Shown here piece after piece: positions 17,619 to 25,126 of a stretch of 35,432 nt of DNA. The notes below the pieces were generated by a model. That model was given only the letters and a program-made list of their open reading frames with translations. It did not search any database and had not been told where the DNA came from. The DNA is from Peptostreptococcus russellii. Lineage in GTDB: Bacteria; Bacillota; Clostridia; Peptostreptococcales; Peptostreptococcaceae. The translations under genes and the position numbers were made by a program. The stretch spans positions 1 to 35,432 of the forward strand of contig NZ_FODF01000011.1 of the NCBI RefSeq assembly GCF_900110295.1. The letters run 5' to 3'. Every line of letters begins with the position of its first letter. Positions within the stretch are counted from its first letter, which is position 1.

Positions 17619-18065
17619 TTATGGGATAATATTTCCACAGGGATCTGCAGGTTTTACAAGTGCCATTATAGCTTCAATAACACCTATAATACCAGGGATT
17701 CCTGTCCAACAAAATAGTAGATAAACTATACCCATACCTGTTTTTCCAGCATAGAATTTATGGATTCCAAAAGAACCAACAAAAAACGCAAGAAGAACAT
17801 AGGCAAGTTTATTTACCTCTTTACCATAATAGCTATTGTAGTTAGAACCATTACTACCAAAGTTATTGAATTCGTTAATTACAGTTTCACCGATACTAGA
17901 GGATCTTTTACTAATAATAACTTCTGTATCATCTTTAAAAATTTCCACATAATCATTAACCTTAGGATTTGGATAATTAATAGCGCTTCTAGGATATTTT
18001 TCAATGTTGCCATTTGGAAGTCCAATGACAACCTCATCATATGTTAATCTAATAATCTTATACAT
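17619..18065 (-). CDS. TM2-domain membrane protein
   Basis: A 148-residue protein of unknown function. Residues 1-~55 form a probably beta-rich cytoplasmic domain (VVIGLPNGNIEKYPRSAIN). A Ser/Asn/Gly-rich linker (~56-83) leads to a TM2 domain: TM1 ~86-104, the loop GIHKFYAGKTGMG (100-112) with its conserved His-Lys-Phe-Tyr-x-Gly, and TM2 ~111-136. TM2 domains occur in small bacterial membrane proteins with no settled role. The start ATG has TTAGGAG upstream. It is the only - strand gene between the ribosomal operon and the sugar transporter. Confidence 0.85.
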   Translation of the reverse strand: MYKIIRLTYDEVVIGLPNGNIEKYPRSAINYPNPKVNDYVEIFKDDTEVIISKRSSSIGETVINEFNNFGSNGSNYNSYYGKEVNKLAYVLLAFFVGSFGIHKFYAGKTGMGIVYLLFCWTGIPGIIGVIEAIMALVKPADPCGNIIP

Positions 18066-18137
18066 TTTTTTCTCCTAATCACTTTATCAATATTTTAAAA
18101 CAGTATTTTATAGAAAATAAAATTCTTTTATAAGATG

Positions 18138-18166
18138 ATTATACAATAGTATTGATAATGTAACAA
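18138..18166 (-). promoter_or_regulatory. promoter of the TM2-domain gene
   Basis: Read on the - strand, TTGTTA (complement of 18161-18166) and TATAAT (complement of 18138-18143) are spaced by 17 bp. TATTGATA (18150-18157) in the spacer is repeated inverted as TATCAATA (18085-18092) in the leader, a possible operator pair. Confidence 0.7.
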
Positions 18167-18234
18167 GAAAAGCAATTGAAAATTATATAAATATAATAAA
18201 GTGTACATCTTTTATACAGTTTATATATTTGCTC

Positions 18235-18263
18235 TTGAAAAGTATTATAAATCATACTAAAAT
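18235..18263 (+). promoter_or_regulatory. promoter of a candidate small RNA
   Basis: TTGAAA (18235-18240) and TAAAAT (18258-18263) have an exact 17-bp spacer. No open reading frame of credible length follows before the terminator at 18338-18367. Confidence 0.65.
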
Positions 18264-18269
18264 ATAAGT

Positions 18270-18367
18270 GTCGGATTAAGATTGTATACTTAATCCCAAG
18301 CCTAAACAGATTAAATATAATATAAAGTTGTAAGAAAAACGCAGTTACTTTTGTAGCTGCGTTTTTT
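18270..18367 (+). ncRNA. candidate small RNA of about 98 nt upstream of ecfA1
   Basis: A self-contained transcription unit. The start is predicted near 18270 from the promoter at 18235-18263. A first hairpin GGATTAAG/CTTAATCC with an 8-nt loop lies at about 18273-18296. An A-rich single-stranded stretch follows, then an intrinsic terminator (18338-18367). No SD-start pair with a meaningful ORF is present. Alternatively it is a short attenuated leader of ecfA1, but ecfA1 has its own promoter after the terminator. I recognise no known RNA family. Expression is not shown by sequence. Confidence 0.5.
18338..18367 (+). terminator. intrinsic terminator with no upstream gene on its strand
   Basis: AACGCAGTTAC (18338-18348) and GTAGCTGCGTT (18353-18363) form an 11-bp stem with one G-U pair and a TTTT loop. 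The T-run covers 18362-18367. The nearest + strand gene upstream is ade, which has its own terminator, so this one most likely ends the small RNA. Confidence 0.85.
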
Positions 18368-18410
18368 AAAATCTTTCAGTGTAATTTTGTTAATATATCT
18401 ATGTTAGATG

Positions 18411-18419
18411 TGGTATAAT
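18411..18419 (+). promoter_or_regulatory. extended -10 promoter of the ecf operon
   Basis: TGG followed by TATAAT (18414-18419) is a perfect extended -10. Only weak -35 candidates exist (TTAATA at 18390-18395, 18-bp spacer), which an extended -10 tolerates. The predicted start near 18426 leaves a leader of about 226 nt before ecfA1. Confidence 0.6.
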
Positions 18420-18425
18420 AAGGGC

Positions 18426-18651
18426 ATGGCTCTTGCCATATCATATACATTGTTTATTTTCGAAATGTGTAGAATACATAATAGATAGTATTAAAATTTT
18501 TAAGAGGGTTATAGATATTATCATTAAGGGTATTCGAATTAAGAATGTATCTATATTAGCCGTAAAAGATGCCTAAATTTTTAGTGCTATTAGCGGATAA
18601 TATAGATTTTGTGTATGTAGATTATTAAAAGCGGAGGAAGAAATTAAACTA
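18426..18651 (+). promoter_or_regulatory. long structured leader of ecfA1 with competing helices
   Basis: The leader begins with ATGGC/GCCAT (18426-18430 with 18435-18439). Further on, TATCTAT (18548-18554) can pair upstream with ATAGATA (18511-18517), or its bases can join a long helix 18549-18562 with 18594-18607: 14 positions, 13 paired and one G-A mismatch, 31-nt loop. The two pairings exclude each other. Only TTTT follows the long helix, so a classic terminator is unlikely; translational or processing control is possible. The SD GGAGG (18633-18637) is 14 nt from the start, which is unusually far. Confidence 0.45.
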
Positions 18652-19488
18652 ATGGAAGATATTATTAAAGTGAGGGACTTGGTCTTTGAATATGTGACTG
18701 AAGATTCAACTTATCGTGCTGTTGATAATTTCAACCTAAATATTAAAAAGGGTGAATTTGTAGCAGTAATAGGTCATAATGGTTCAGGAAAGTCTACTTT
18801 ATCAAAGAATTTAAATGCTATACTTATTCCCACAAGTGGGGATATATTAGTAAATGGAATGAATACTAAAGACGAGGAAAAATTATGGGATATAAGGCAA
18901 AGTGCTGGAATGGTTTTTCAGAATCCAGATAACCAGATTGTAGCTACTATTGTTGAAGAAGATGTAGCTTTTGGTTGTGAAAATCTTGGAATAGAGCCTT
19001 CAGAAATAAGAAAGAGGGTAGATGCTGCACTTAAAAGTGTAGATATGTATGAAATGAGAGACAGACAGCCCCATCTTTTATCAGGAGGTCAAAAGCAAAG
19101 AGTAGCAATAGCAGGTATTATTGCTATGAGACCAGATTGTATTATTTTTGATGAGGCAACTGCTATGTTAGACCCTTCAGGAAGAGCTGAAGTTATGAAT
19201 ACAATCAAGAGATTAAACAAAGAATACAATATTACCGTTCTTCACATTACTCACTTTATGGAGGAAGCTGTTGAAGCGGATAGAGTAGTTGTAATGGAAA
19301 AGGGAAGAAAGGTATTTGAAGGAACTCCAAGAGAAGTGTTTAATCATGTAGGTGAACTTAAGAGAATAGGTCTTGACGTTCCATATATGACAGAACTATC
19401 TCATCTTCTTGCTGAAGAAGGAATAAATATAAAACAGGATATTTTAACTGTGGATGAAATGGTGGGTGAGCTATGTCAATTAAGGTAG
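18652..19488 (+). CDS. ecfA1: ECF transporter ATPase A1
   Basis: One of the two ATPases of the energy-coupling module that powers many exchangeable vitamin and metal S-components. The 278 residues include Walker [10 protein letters not shown] (41-49), the Q-loop FQNPDNQ (89-95), signature LSGGQKQR (143-150), Walker B CIIFDEAT (163-170) and the switch His in HITHFMEEA. The degenerate Walker-B neighbourhood (DEATAMLDP rather than DEPT) is typical of EcfA1. No S-component gene is adjacent, as expected for the shared group II type. The stop overlaps the next start by 16 nt. Confidence 0.96.
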   Translation: MEDIIKVRDLVFEYVTEDSTYRAVDNFNLNIKKGEFVAVIGHNGSGKSTLSKNLNAILIPTSGDILVNGMNTKDEEKLWDIRQSAGMVFQNPDNQIVATIVEEDVAFGCENLGIEPSEIRKRVDAALKSVDMYEMRDRQPHLLSGGQKQRVAIAGIIAMRPDCIIFDEATAMLDPSGRAEVMNTIKRLNKEYNITVLHITHFMEEAVEADRVVVMEKGRKVFEGTPREVFNHVGELKRIGLDVPYMTELSHLLAEEGINIKQDILTVDEMVGELCQLR

Positions 19489-20381
19489 AGAACTTAACAT
19501 ATATATATAATGAAGGTTTACCATTTGCACAGAAGGCTTTGGATAATATTACATTTGAAGTGAAAGATGGAGATTTTGTAGGTCTTATAGGACATACAGG
19601 TTCTGGAAAATCAACATTAATACAACATTTAAATGGTATTATGAAACCTCATTCAGGAAAAATTTATATTAATGATTTTGATATTACTGATAAGGAACAA
19701 AATTTAACGGAAATAAGAAAAAGAGTAGGGATAGTATTTCAATATCCTGAGTATCAGTTATTTGAAGAAACAGTTGCCAAGGACATTGCTTTTGGACCAT
19801 CCAATTTAGGTCTTAGCCAAGAGGAAATAGATGAAAGAGTAAGAGAGGCAATGAAAGATGTAGGTCTTAGTTATGAAGAATTTGCAGAAAAGTCGCCTTT
19901 TGATCTTTCTGGCGGTCAAAAAAGAAGGGTGGCAATAGCAGGTGTAATTGCTATGCATCCAGAGTTACTGATTCTAGATGAACCTACAGCAGGTCTTGAT
20001 CCAGGCGGTAGAGATGAGATATTTAATCTTATTAAATCACTTCATGCAAATGGAGATATGACTGTAATTCTTTCTTCACATAGCATGGATGATATGGCTA
20101 AGCTTGTCAATACCCTTATGGTAATGAACAAGGGAAGGCTTGAGATGATGGGCTCTCCTAGAGAAATATTTAAAGACAATGCAGAGAAATTAAAGGGCAT
20201 AGGTCTTGATATTCCACAGGTTCTAGAACTTGCTCTAAAGCTTAGAAAAGAAGCAGGTTACAATGTAAGAACGGATGTAATAAATATTTCTGAAATAAAG
20301 AATGAGATTGTAAGATGTATAAAAGAAAAAGATTTTATAGAAAGAGAAAAAACTCAAGAGGGGGTGAAGCACGATGCTTAA
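19473..20381 (+). CDS. ecfA2: ECF transporter ATPase A2
   Basis: The second ATPase of the module. Of 302 residues: Walker [10 protein letters not shown] (40-48), the Q-loop FQYPEYQ, signature LSGGQKRR (145-152), Walker [13 protein letters not shown] (165-176) and the switch His in ILSSHSMDD. The C-terminal ~60 residues are longer than in EcfA1. It overlaps ecfA1 by 16 nt and ecfT by 8 nt, so the three genes are tightly coupled. The SD (TGGGTGAG) lies within the end of ecfA1. Confidence 0.96.
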   Translation: MSIKVENLTYIYNEGLPFAQKALDNITFEVKDGDFVGLIGHTGSGKSTLIQHLNGIMKPHSGKIYINDFDITDKEQNLTEIRKRVGIVFQYPEYQLFEETVAKDIAFGPSNLGLSQEEIDERVREAMKDVGLSYEEFAEKSPFDLSGGQKRRVAIAGVIAMHPELLILDEPTAGLDPGGRDEIFNLIKSLHANGDMTVILSSHSMDDMAKLVNTLMVMNKGRLEMMGSPREIFKDNAEKLKGIGLDIPQVLELALKLRKEAGYNVRTDVINISEIKNEIVRCIKEKDFIEREKTQEGVKHDA

Positions 20382-21183
20382 AGATATTACCCTTGGACAG
20401 TTTTATCCAACAAAATCTGTAATACATTCCCTAGATGCTAGAACAAAGCTTTTAGCAACTCTTATTTTTATGGTTTCAATATTTTTGGTCAATCAATTCT
20501 GGCCATATGCTGTAATAGTGCTTGCCCTTTTACTTATTACCAAGGCATCAAATATTCCAGTAAAATATGTTTTAAAGGGAGTAAAGCCTCTTAGATGGAT
20601 TATACTATTTACTTTTGTAATTAATATATTCTTTATAAAAGGCGGAGATGTTTTATGGCAGTTTGGATTTTTAAAGATATGTGAACAAGGTATTAGAACA
20701 GCCTTTTTCATGGCTATAAGGCTTGTACTTCTTGTATTAGGAACATCTATACTAACATTGACTACATCGCCTATAGAGCTTACTGACGGCATAGAAAGTG
20801 CATGCTCACCACTTAAGAAGATAGGATTTCCTGCACACGAACTTGCAATGATGATGACAATTGCATTGAGATTTATACCTACCCTTCTTGATGAAACAGA
20901 CAAGATTATGAAGGCACAGATGTCTAGAGGTGCGGACTTTGAAAGCTCAAATATAATAAGTAGAGCTAAAAATATGGTTCCACTATTGATACCACTATTT
21001 GTAAGTGCTTTTAGAAGAGCAGATGAATTGGCAATGGCTATGGAAGCTAGATGTTATAGAGGTGGAGATAACAGAACAAAAATGAAGCAAAGTAAGTTGG
21101 AAAAGGCAGATTATGTAGCAGACTTTATAGTTTTTGCATTTTTGATATTTGCAATAGTAAGTAGATTTATAAAGATAATATAA
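20374..21183 (+). CDS. ecfT: ECF transporter transmembrane subunit T
   Basis: The membrane scaffold that joins the EcfA pair to S-components. Its 269 residues hold several hydrophobic helices in the N-terminal half (~27-90, 110-130) and the two coupling motifs SRG (184-186) and ARCYRGG (225-231), whose arginines dock into the ATPases. The start overlaps ecfA2 by 8 nt, with GAGGGGGTG upstream. truA, rplM and rpsI, which often follow in relatives, are absent; a terminator follows instead. Confidence 0.95.
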   Translation: MLKDITLGQFYPTKSVIHSLDARTKLLATLIFMVSIFLVNQFWPYAVIVLALLLITKASNIPVKYVLKGVKPLRWIILFTFVINIFFIKGGDVLWQFGFLKICEQGIRTAFFMAIRLVLLVLGTSILTLTTSPIELTDGIESACSPLKKIGFPAHELAMMMTIALRFIPTLLDETDKIMKAQMSRGADFESSNIISRAKNMVPLLIPLFVSAFRRADELAMAMEARCYRGGDNRTKMKQSKLEKADYVADFIVFAFLIFAIVSRFIKII

Positions 21184-21236
21184 ATAAACTAATAAATAAT
21201 AAAAATCAAGTTAGATTAGAATCAAATATAAAAAAG

Positions 21237-21262
21237 AGCTTCCAAATTTTGGAAGCTTTTTT
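21237..21262 (+). terminator. intrinsic terminator after ecfT
   Basis: AGCTTCCA (21237-21244) and TGGAAGCT (21250-21257) form an 8-bp stem with a 5-nt loop, followed by TTTTT (21258-21262). Confidence 0.85.
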
Positions 21263-21274
21263 AGAAAAATAAAA

Positions 21275-21286
21275 GAACGTATGTTC
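21275..21286 (+). promoter_or_regulatory. LexA (SOS/Cheo) box before ogt
   Basis: GAACGTATGTTC fits the Gram-positive LexA consensus GAAC-RNRY-GTTC at every position and is a 12-bp dyad with no mismatch in either half-site. It overlaps the place of the -35 for the TATAAT at 21305-21310, the ideal position for repression. The downstream gene is a DNA-repair methyltransferase. Confidence 0.7.
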
Positions 21287-21304
21287 ATAAAAACTTATAT
21301 ATGT

Positions 21305-21310
21305 TATAAT
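21305..21310 (+). promoter_or_regulatory. -10 element of the ogt promoter
   Basis: A perfect TATAAT. With a 17-bp spacer the -35 would be TGTTCA (21282-21287), weak and inside the LexA box. The start is predicted near 21317, giving a leader of about 78 nt. Confidence 0.55.
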
Positions 21311-21394
21311 AAAAAGGCAGTTAAAAAGAGGAATTTTTAATATTATATGGGTATTATAAATAGCATATAGAATATTTTTATAGACGAGGTAAAT

Positions 21395-21865
21395 ATGAAA
21401 AATAAATATTTTTATTCACTTTCAATAGGTGAGATAGGAATCGCAGAAGAAGATGGTTCAATAACGGATATATTTTTTAGAAATTTAAAAAAGATAGAAG
21501 GAAATATAAAGGAAACTGCGATAATAAAAATAGCCAGAAAGCAACTAGAAGAGTATTTAAATGGTAAACGCAAGAGTTTTGATCTGAAAATAAAGCCTCA
21601 AGGAAGTGAATTTCAAACTAAAGTATGGAATGAACTTTTGAAGATAGACTATGGAACTTGCGTTTCATATGGTTATATTGCAGAAAAAATAGGAAATCCA
21701 AAAGCTGCAAGAGCTGTAGGTATGGCAAATAATAAAAATCCAATACTTATAGTGATACCATGTCATAGAGTGATAGCTTCAGATAGGAAGTTAAGAGGCT
21801 ATGCAGCAGGGCTATCTCTAAAAAAAGAACTTATTGAATTGGAGTACAATAATCGGAATTGTTAA
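21395..21865 (+). CDS. ogt: methylated-DNA--protein-cysteine methyltransferase
   Basis: A suicide repair enzyme that moves O6-alkyl groups from guanine to its own cysteine. In 156 residues the C-terminal domain is complete: FQTKVWNELLKIDYGTCVSYG (in two parts, ~73-93), the helix-turn-helix with Arg finger AARAVGMANNKNP (104-116) and active site IPCHRV (121-126, nucleophile Cys123). The N-terminal half (~1-70) is short and lacks the Ada DNA-methyl-phosphotriester domain, so it is an Ogt-type enzyme. GACGAGG upstream is a modest SD. A LexA box precedes it. Confidence 0.95.
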   Translation: MKNKYFYSLSIGEIGIAEEDGSITDIFFRNLKKIEGNIKETAIIKIARKQLEEYLNGKRKSFDLKIKPQGSEFQTKVWNELLKIDYGTCVSYGYIAEKIGNPKAARAVGMANNKNPILIVIPCHRVIASDRKLRGYAAGLSLKKELIELEYNNRNC

Positions 21866-21884
21866 AATAATTCAGTAAATATTG

Positions 21885-21913
21885 TTGACAAATAATAATT
21901 AAGGTTTTAAACT
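21885..21913 (+). promoter_or_regulatory. promoter of aroB
   Basis: A perfect TTGACA (21885-21890) and TAAACT (21908-21913) have a 17-bp spacer. The start near 21920 leaves about 200 nt of AT-rich leader with two small hairpins: TTGAAT/ATTCAA (21927-21932 with 21936-21941) and CTAGAAA/TTTCTAG (22065-22071 with 22080-22086, followed by TGTTTT). No T-box or other known riboswitch core is visible. Confidence 0.65.
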
Positions 21914-22120
21914 AAATTTAATAGAATTGAATAAAATTCAACTAGTATACATATTTTACGAATCTTGAGCTAATTAAAAAACGTTAATATTGTTTAACTT
22001 AGTCTAATAAATAACATATAGGTTTAAATTCATTATAATTATAAAAATAATAAAAAATAAAAGTCTAGAAATAAGTTATTTTCTAGTGTTTTAAGAAAAA
22101 ATAGCAAAGGTGGAAGAAGA

Positions 22121-23182
22121 ATGATACTAAATATAAAGTCGAAGCTTTCAGAATACGACATAGTAATAGAAGGTGGAATACTTTCATCTGTAGGAGACTA
22201 TATTTCAAAGATGTTAAAAGAAAAAGCTATGTCGGTAAAAAAAATGTTTATAATAACAGATGAAACAGTGGATAGTCTTTATAGTGAGACTGTAAAAAAG
22301 AGTCTTGAAGAAAGTGGATTTGAATTGGCAAAATACGTTATATCTCCTGGTGAAAACTCCAAAAATATACTTACTTTAGCTGGTATTTATTCAGAAATGT
22401 CAGATTTAGGAATTACAAGGTCTGATATGATAGTAGCTCTTGGTGGAGGGGTAGTTGGAGACTTGGCTGGATTTGCTGCTTCAACATATTTAAGAGGAAT
22501 AGAGTATATACAAATTCCAACAACACTTTTAGCTCAAGTAGATAGTAGTATAGGTGGTAAAACAGCTATAGATATTTCACAAGGTAAAAATCTAGTAGGA
22601 AGTTTTTATAACCCATCTTTAGTGCTAATAGACAGTTTTGTCTTGGAGACTCTGAATACAAGGGATTTAACAAGTGGGATGGCAGAAGTTATAAAGTATG
22701 CTCTTATAAAAGACAAAGAGCTCTATAATATTTTGATGTCCATAGAAAGTAGAAGTCAGTTATTTGAAAGACTTAACGAGATAATATATAGATGTTGTAG
22801 TATAAAAAAAGAGTTAGTAGAGGAAGATCCCTTTGATAAAGGGCAAAGAATGCTTCTGAATTTTGGACATACTTTGGGTCACGCAATAGAAACTCACTAT
22901 AAGTTTAGAAAATACCTGCATGGAGAAGCTGTGGCAATAGGTATGGTTAGAATATCAGAATTAGCAGCTGAAAAAGGTATGATAGATGAATCTATTGTAA
23001 AAGATATAAAAAATATACTAGCTAGATTTGGACTAAGCAACAAGGAAGAAGTTGAAAATAAAGAACTTATAAAGTATATAAAAAATGATAAAAAGAGATT
23101 TGGAGATAAGTTTAAAATTGTATTAGTTGAAGAAATTGGCAAAGGTATAATAGTTGATACTGGAATAGATTTTTTTGAATAA
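22121..23182 (+). CDS. aroB: 3-dehydroquinate synthase
   Basis: Second step of the shikimate pathway: DAHP to 3-dehydroquinate, using NAD+ and a divalent metal. The 353 residues carry GGGVVGDLAGF (108-118), PTTLLAQVDSSIGGKT (133-148) and GKNLVGSFYNP. The predicted metal ligands Glu189 (GMAEVIKY), His250 (NFGHTLGH) and His267 (YLHGEA) have the same spacing as in E. coli AroB (E184, H247, H264). The SD is AAAGGTGG. The rest of the pathway resumes at 29.66 kb after an inserted sugar cassette. Confidence 0.96.
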   Translation: MILNIKSKLSEYDIVIEGGILSSVGDYISKMLKEKAMSVKKMFIITDETVDSLYSETVKKSLEESGFELAKYVISPGENSKNILTLAGIYSEMSDLGITRSDMIVALGGGVVGDLAGFAASTYLRGIEYIQIPTTLLAQVDSSIGGKTAIDISQGKNLVGSFYNPSLVLIDSFVLETLNTRDLTSGMAEVIKYALIKDKELYNILMSIESRSQLFERLNEIIYRCCSIKKELVEEDPFDKGQRMLLNFGHTLGHAIETHYKFRKYLHGEAVAIGMVRISELAAEKGMIDESIVKDIKNILARFGLSNKEEVENKELIKYIKNDKKRFGDKFKIVLVEEIGKGIIVDTGIDFFE

Positions 23183-23230
23183 TAAAATTCAATTTTTATA
23201 AGATAGAGTAATATTTAAGCTAGAAATTAG

Positions 23231-23273
23231 AAAACCTAGTTGTATTTTATAATATTTACAACTAGGTTTTTTT
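23231..23273. terminator. bidirectional terminator between aroB and the permease genes
   Basis: AAAACCTAGTTGTA (23231-23244) and TACAACTAGGTTTT (23257-23270) make a perfect 14-bp stem with a 12-nt loop. The T-run covers 23267-23273. On the other strand the complement of the left arm also ends in T. It serves convergent genes. Confidence 0.85.
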
Positions 23274-23278
23274 AATTT

Positions 23279-24115
23279 CTATTTTATAGTCCCCGAAGTT
23301 AAATTAGAAATAATAAATTTTCTGAAAACCATTGCAGCAATTGCAGGAGGAATAATAGCAATTATTCCACAAGCCGATATCATTCCATATTTTATCATAT
23401 CTCTAGTCATAAATTCAGACATAACCATTGTCATAGTTCTATTTTCGTATGATGAAAGAAGTATAATTGGTATTATATATTGCTTCCATGCCATTAAGAA
23501 AATAATAAGGCTAGTTGTAAGTATTGTAGGAATTGAAAGAGGTAATATTATTTTAAAAAATATTTGTCTTCTATTGAATCCATCCATTGCAGCGGCTTGC
23601 CATAATTCCTTTGGCATTTGTTTAAAATAGTTCATCATAATCCAGGTATTTAATGGTAGGGCAGATGAAACATATATAACCGAAGTCCAAAACATACTAT
23701 CTAAAAGATTCATATTTCGAAATATATTATAGACTGGTATTATTGTTGTAAAAACAGGTATTACAATTGTCAAAAGAAGAAGATTAACAAAAATGTTTTT
23801 TCCTCTAAAGTCATATATAGATAAAGCATATCCAGTAATAACTGTAATTGGAACTCCTATAGCAAGTGTTATCGCGGCAATTTTGATACTATTTGAAAGT
23901 CCAATAAAAGTTGTTTGATGCTCTTGTGAGCTTAAATCAAAAATTTGTTTATAGTTATCCCATATAATTGTATTAGGAATAAGATTTGTTCCCTGTTTTA
24001 ACAGGTCACCCTCAGGTGTAATACTAAGTATGAAACACCAAACTATAGGTCCCAATGAAAAAATTATAATAAGAATAACTGTAAGATAGTAAATTAATCC
24101 ATTTTTACTTTTCAA
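23279..24115 (-). CDS. carbohydrate ABC transporter permease, MalG type
   Basis: A membrane permease of the carbohydrate uptake-1 family with about six transmembrane segments. The EAA loop that docks to the ATPase reads AAAMDGFNRRQIFFKIILP in the last third. The preferred start is TTG at 24115 (278 residues, MKSKNGLIYYL), 8 nt after SD AGGAGG. The longer reading from GTG 24124 begins inside that SD and is unlikely. It pairs with the MalF-type gene, whose stop lies just upstream, and is the last gene of the - strand transport operon. Confidence 0.93.
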   Translation of the reverse strand: MKSKNGLIYYLTVILIIIFSLGPIVWCFILSITPEGDLLKQGTNLIPNTIIWDNYKQIFDLSSQEHQTTFIGLSNSIKIAAITLAIGVPITVITGYALSIYDFRGKNIFVNLLLLTIVIPVFTTIIPVYNIFRNMNLLDSMFWTSVIYVSSALPLNTWIMMNYFKQMPKELWQAAAMDGFNRRQIFFKIILPLSIPTILTTSLIIFLMAWKQYIIPIILLSSYENRTMTMVMSEFMTRDMIKYGMISACGIIAIIPPAIAAMVFRKFIISNLTSGTIK

Positions 24116-24127
24116 GTGTTTCACCTC

Positions 24128-25000
24128 CTAGTATACTTTTTCAACTGTCATATTTTTTACATAAAGGTATCCAAATATTCCAGTAAGAATCATTATAATA
24201 TATGAAATAGCACTTCCAATTCCAAAATCAAGAAAATTAAATGTATTTGAATAGTTATATACTAAAAGAGTTTGATTTTCAAATTGATAGCCTGAGATAG
24301 CTATTACTTCATCAAAAACATTTACAGCAGTTGTGGTTAAATTTATGAGAACTACTCCAAGTGAAGGTATTAAAAGAGGTAGCGTTATTTCTTTAAAAGC
24401 TTGCCACTTGTTACTACCTTCTAGGTATATAGAATCATAGTACTCATCAGGTATATTTTGTAAATTTGCAAGTATTACAATAGCTGAAAATGGAACAACT
24501 CTCCATATTATTACTATTGAAATTACAAATAAAAACATCCATCTATTATTAATCCATGAAATAGGCTCATTAATTAGATGAAACTTTATTAGAAGCTTGT
24601 TTAACAAGCCATATCCTGGAAAAAATATAAACTTCCACATTATACCATTTACAATTGGTGGTAGTGCCCAAGGTACAATTACAATTGCAGTAAGTATTGA
24701 GTTAAGTTTTGTTTTTTTATTTAAAACCATTGCTATTATCATACTGATTACAAGACCAATTACAAGTACATAAAGAAGTATAATAGCACTATTAAGAAGA
24801 GCACTGTGAAAGTCTTTGCTCAAAAGAACTGTTTTATAATTTTCAAAGCCAATAAATTTTTCTTGATCCGGTTCAGTAAGGTTAAAATGTTTTAGGCTGT
24901 ATCCGAAAGTTGTAAATATAGGTAAAAATACGGTAAATATAAATATTATAGAGCAAGGCAATAATAAAATAAATGCTGCTATTTTTTTATTTACTTTCAA
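24128..25000 (-). CDS. carbohydrate ABC transporter permease, MalF type
   Basis: The partner permease, 290 residues with about six transmembrane helices. A first helix at ~8-30 is followed by an extracytoplasmic segment (SLKHFNLTEPDQEKFIGFENY in two parts). The EAA loop reads SIYLEGSNKWQAFKEITLP near residue 195. The start codon is TTG (complement of 24998-25000), supported by the strong SD AAGGGGG 8 nt upstream; no better ATG exists. A 126-nt gap with a hairpin separates it from the binding-protein gene. Confidence 0.93.
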   Translation of the reverse strand: MKVNKKIAAFILLLPCSIIFIFTVFLPIFTTFGYSLKHFNLTEPDQEKFIGFENYKTVLLSKDFHSALLNSAIILLYVLVIGLVISMIIAMVLNKKTKLNSILTAIVIVPWALPPIVNGIMWKFIFFPGYGLLNKLLIKFHLINEPISWINNRWMFLFVISIVIIWRVVPFSAIVILANLQNIPDEYYDSIYLEGSNKWQAFKEITLPLLIPSLGVVLINLTTTAVNVFDEVIAISGYQFENQTLLVYNYSNTFNFLDFGIGSAISYIIMILTGIFGYLYVKNMTVEKVY

Positions 25001-25084
25001 ATAGATGACCCCCTTTTTTAAAAAATTATATGTATAATTATTAAACTGAATTTAGTGTTTGTTTATATGTATTTTATTAAAAAT

Positions 25085-25107
25085 AAGGCTGGCCTATAGC
25101 CAGCCTT
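25085..25107 (-). terminator. intercistronic hairpin between binding protein and permeases
   Basis: AAGGCTGGC (25085-25093) and GCCAGCCTT (25099-25107) form a perfect 9-bp stem with loop CTATA, 20 nt after the binding-protein stop. On the - strand it is followed by ATTTTTAATAAA, an imperfect T-run. A leaky terminator or 3' stabiliser here would yield more binding protein than permease, as in other sugar ABC operons. Confidence 0.6.
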
Positions 25108-25126
25108 TGAGTTTATATTTAGTTAT

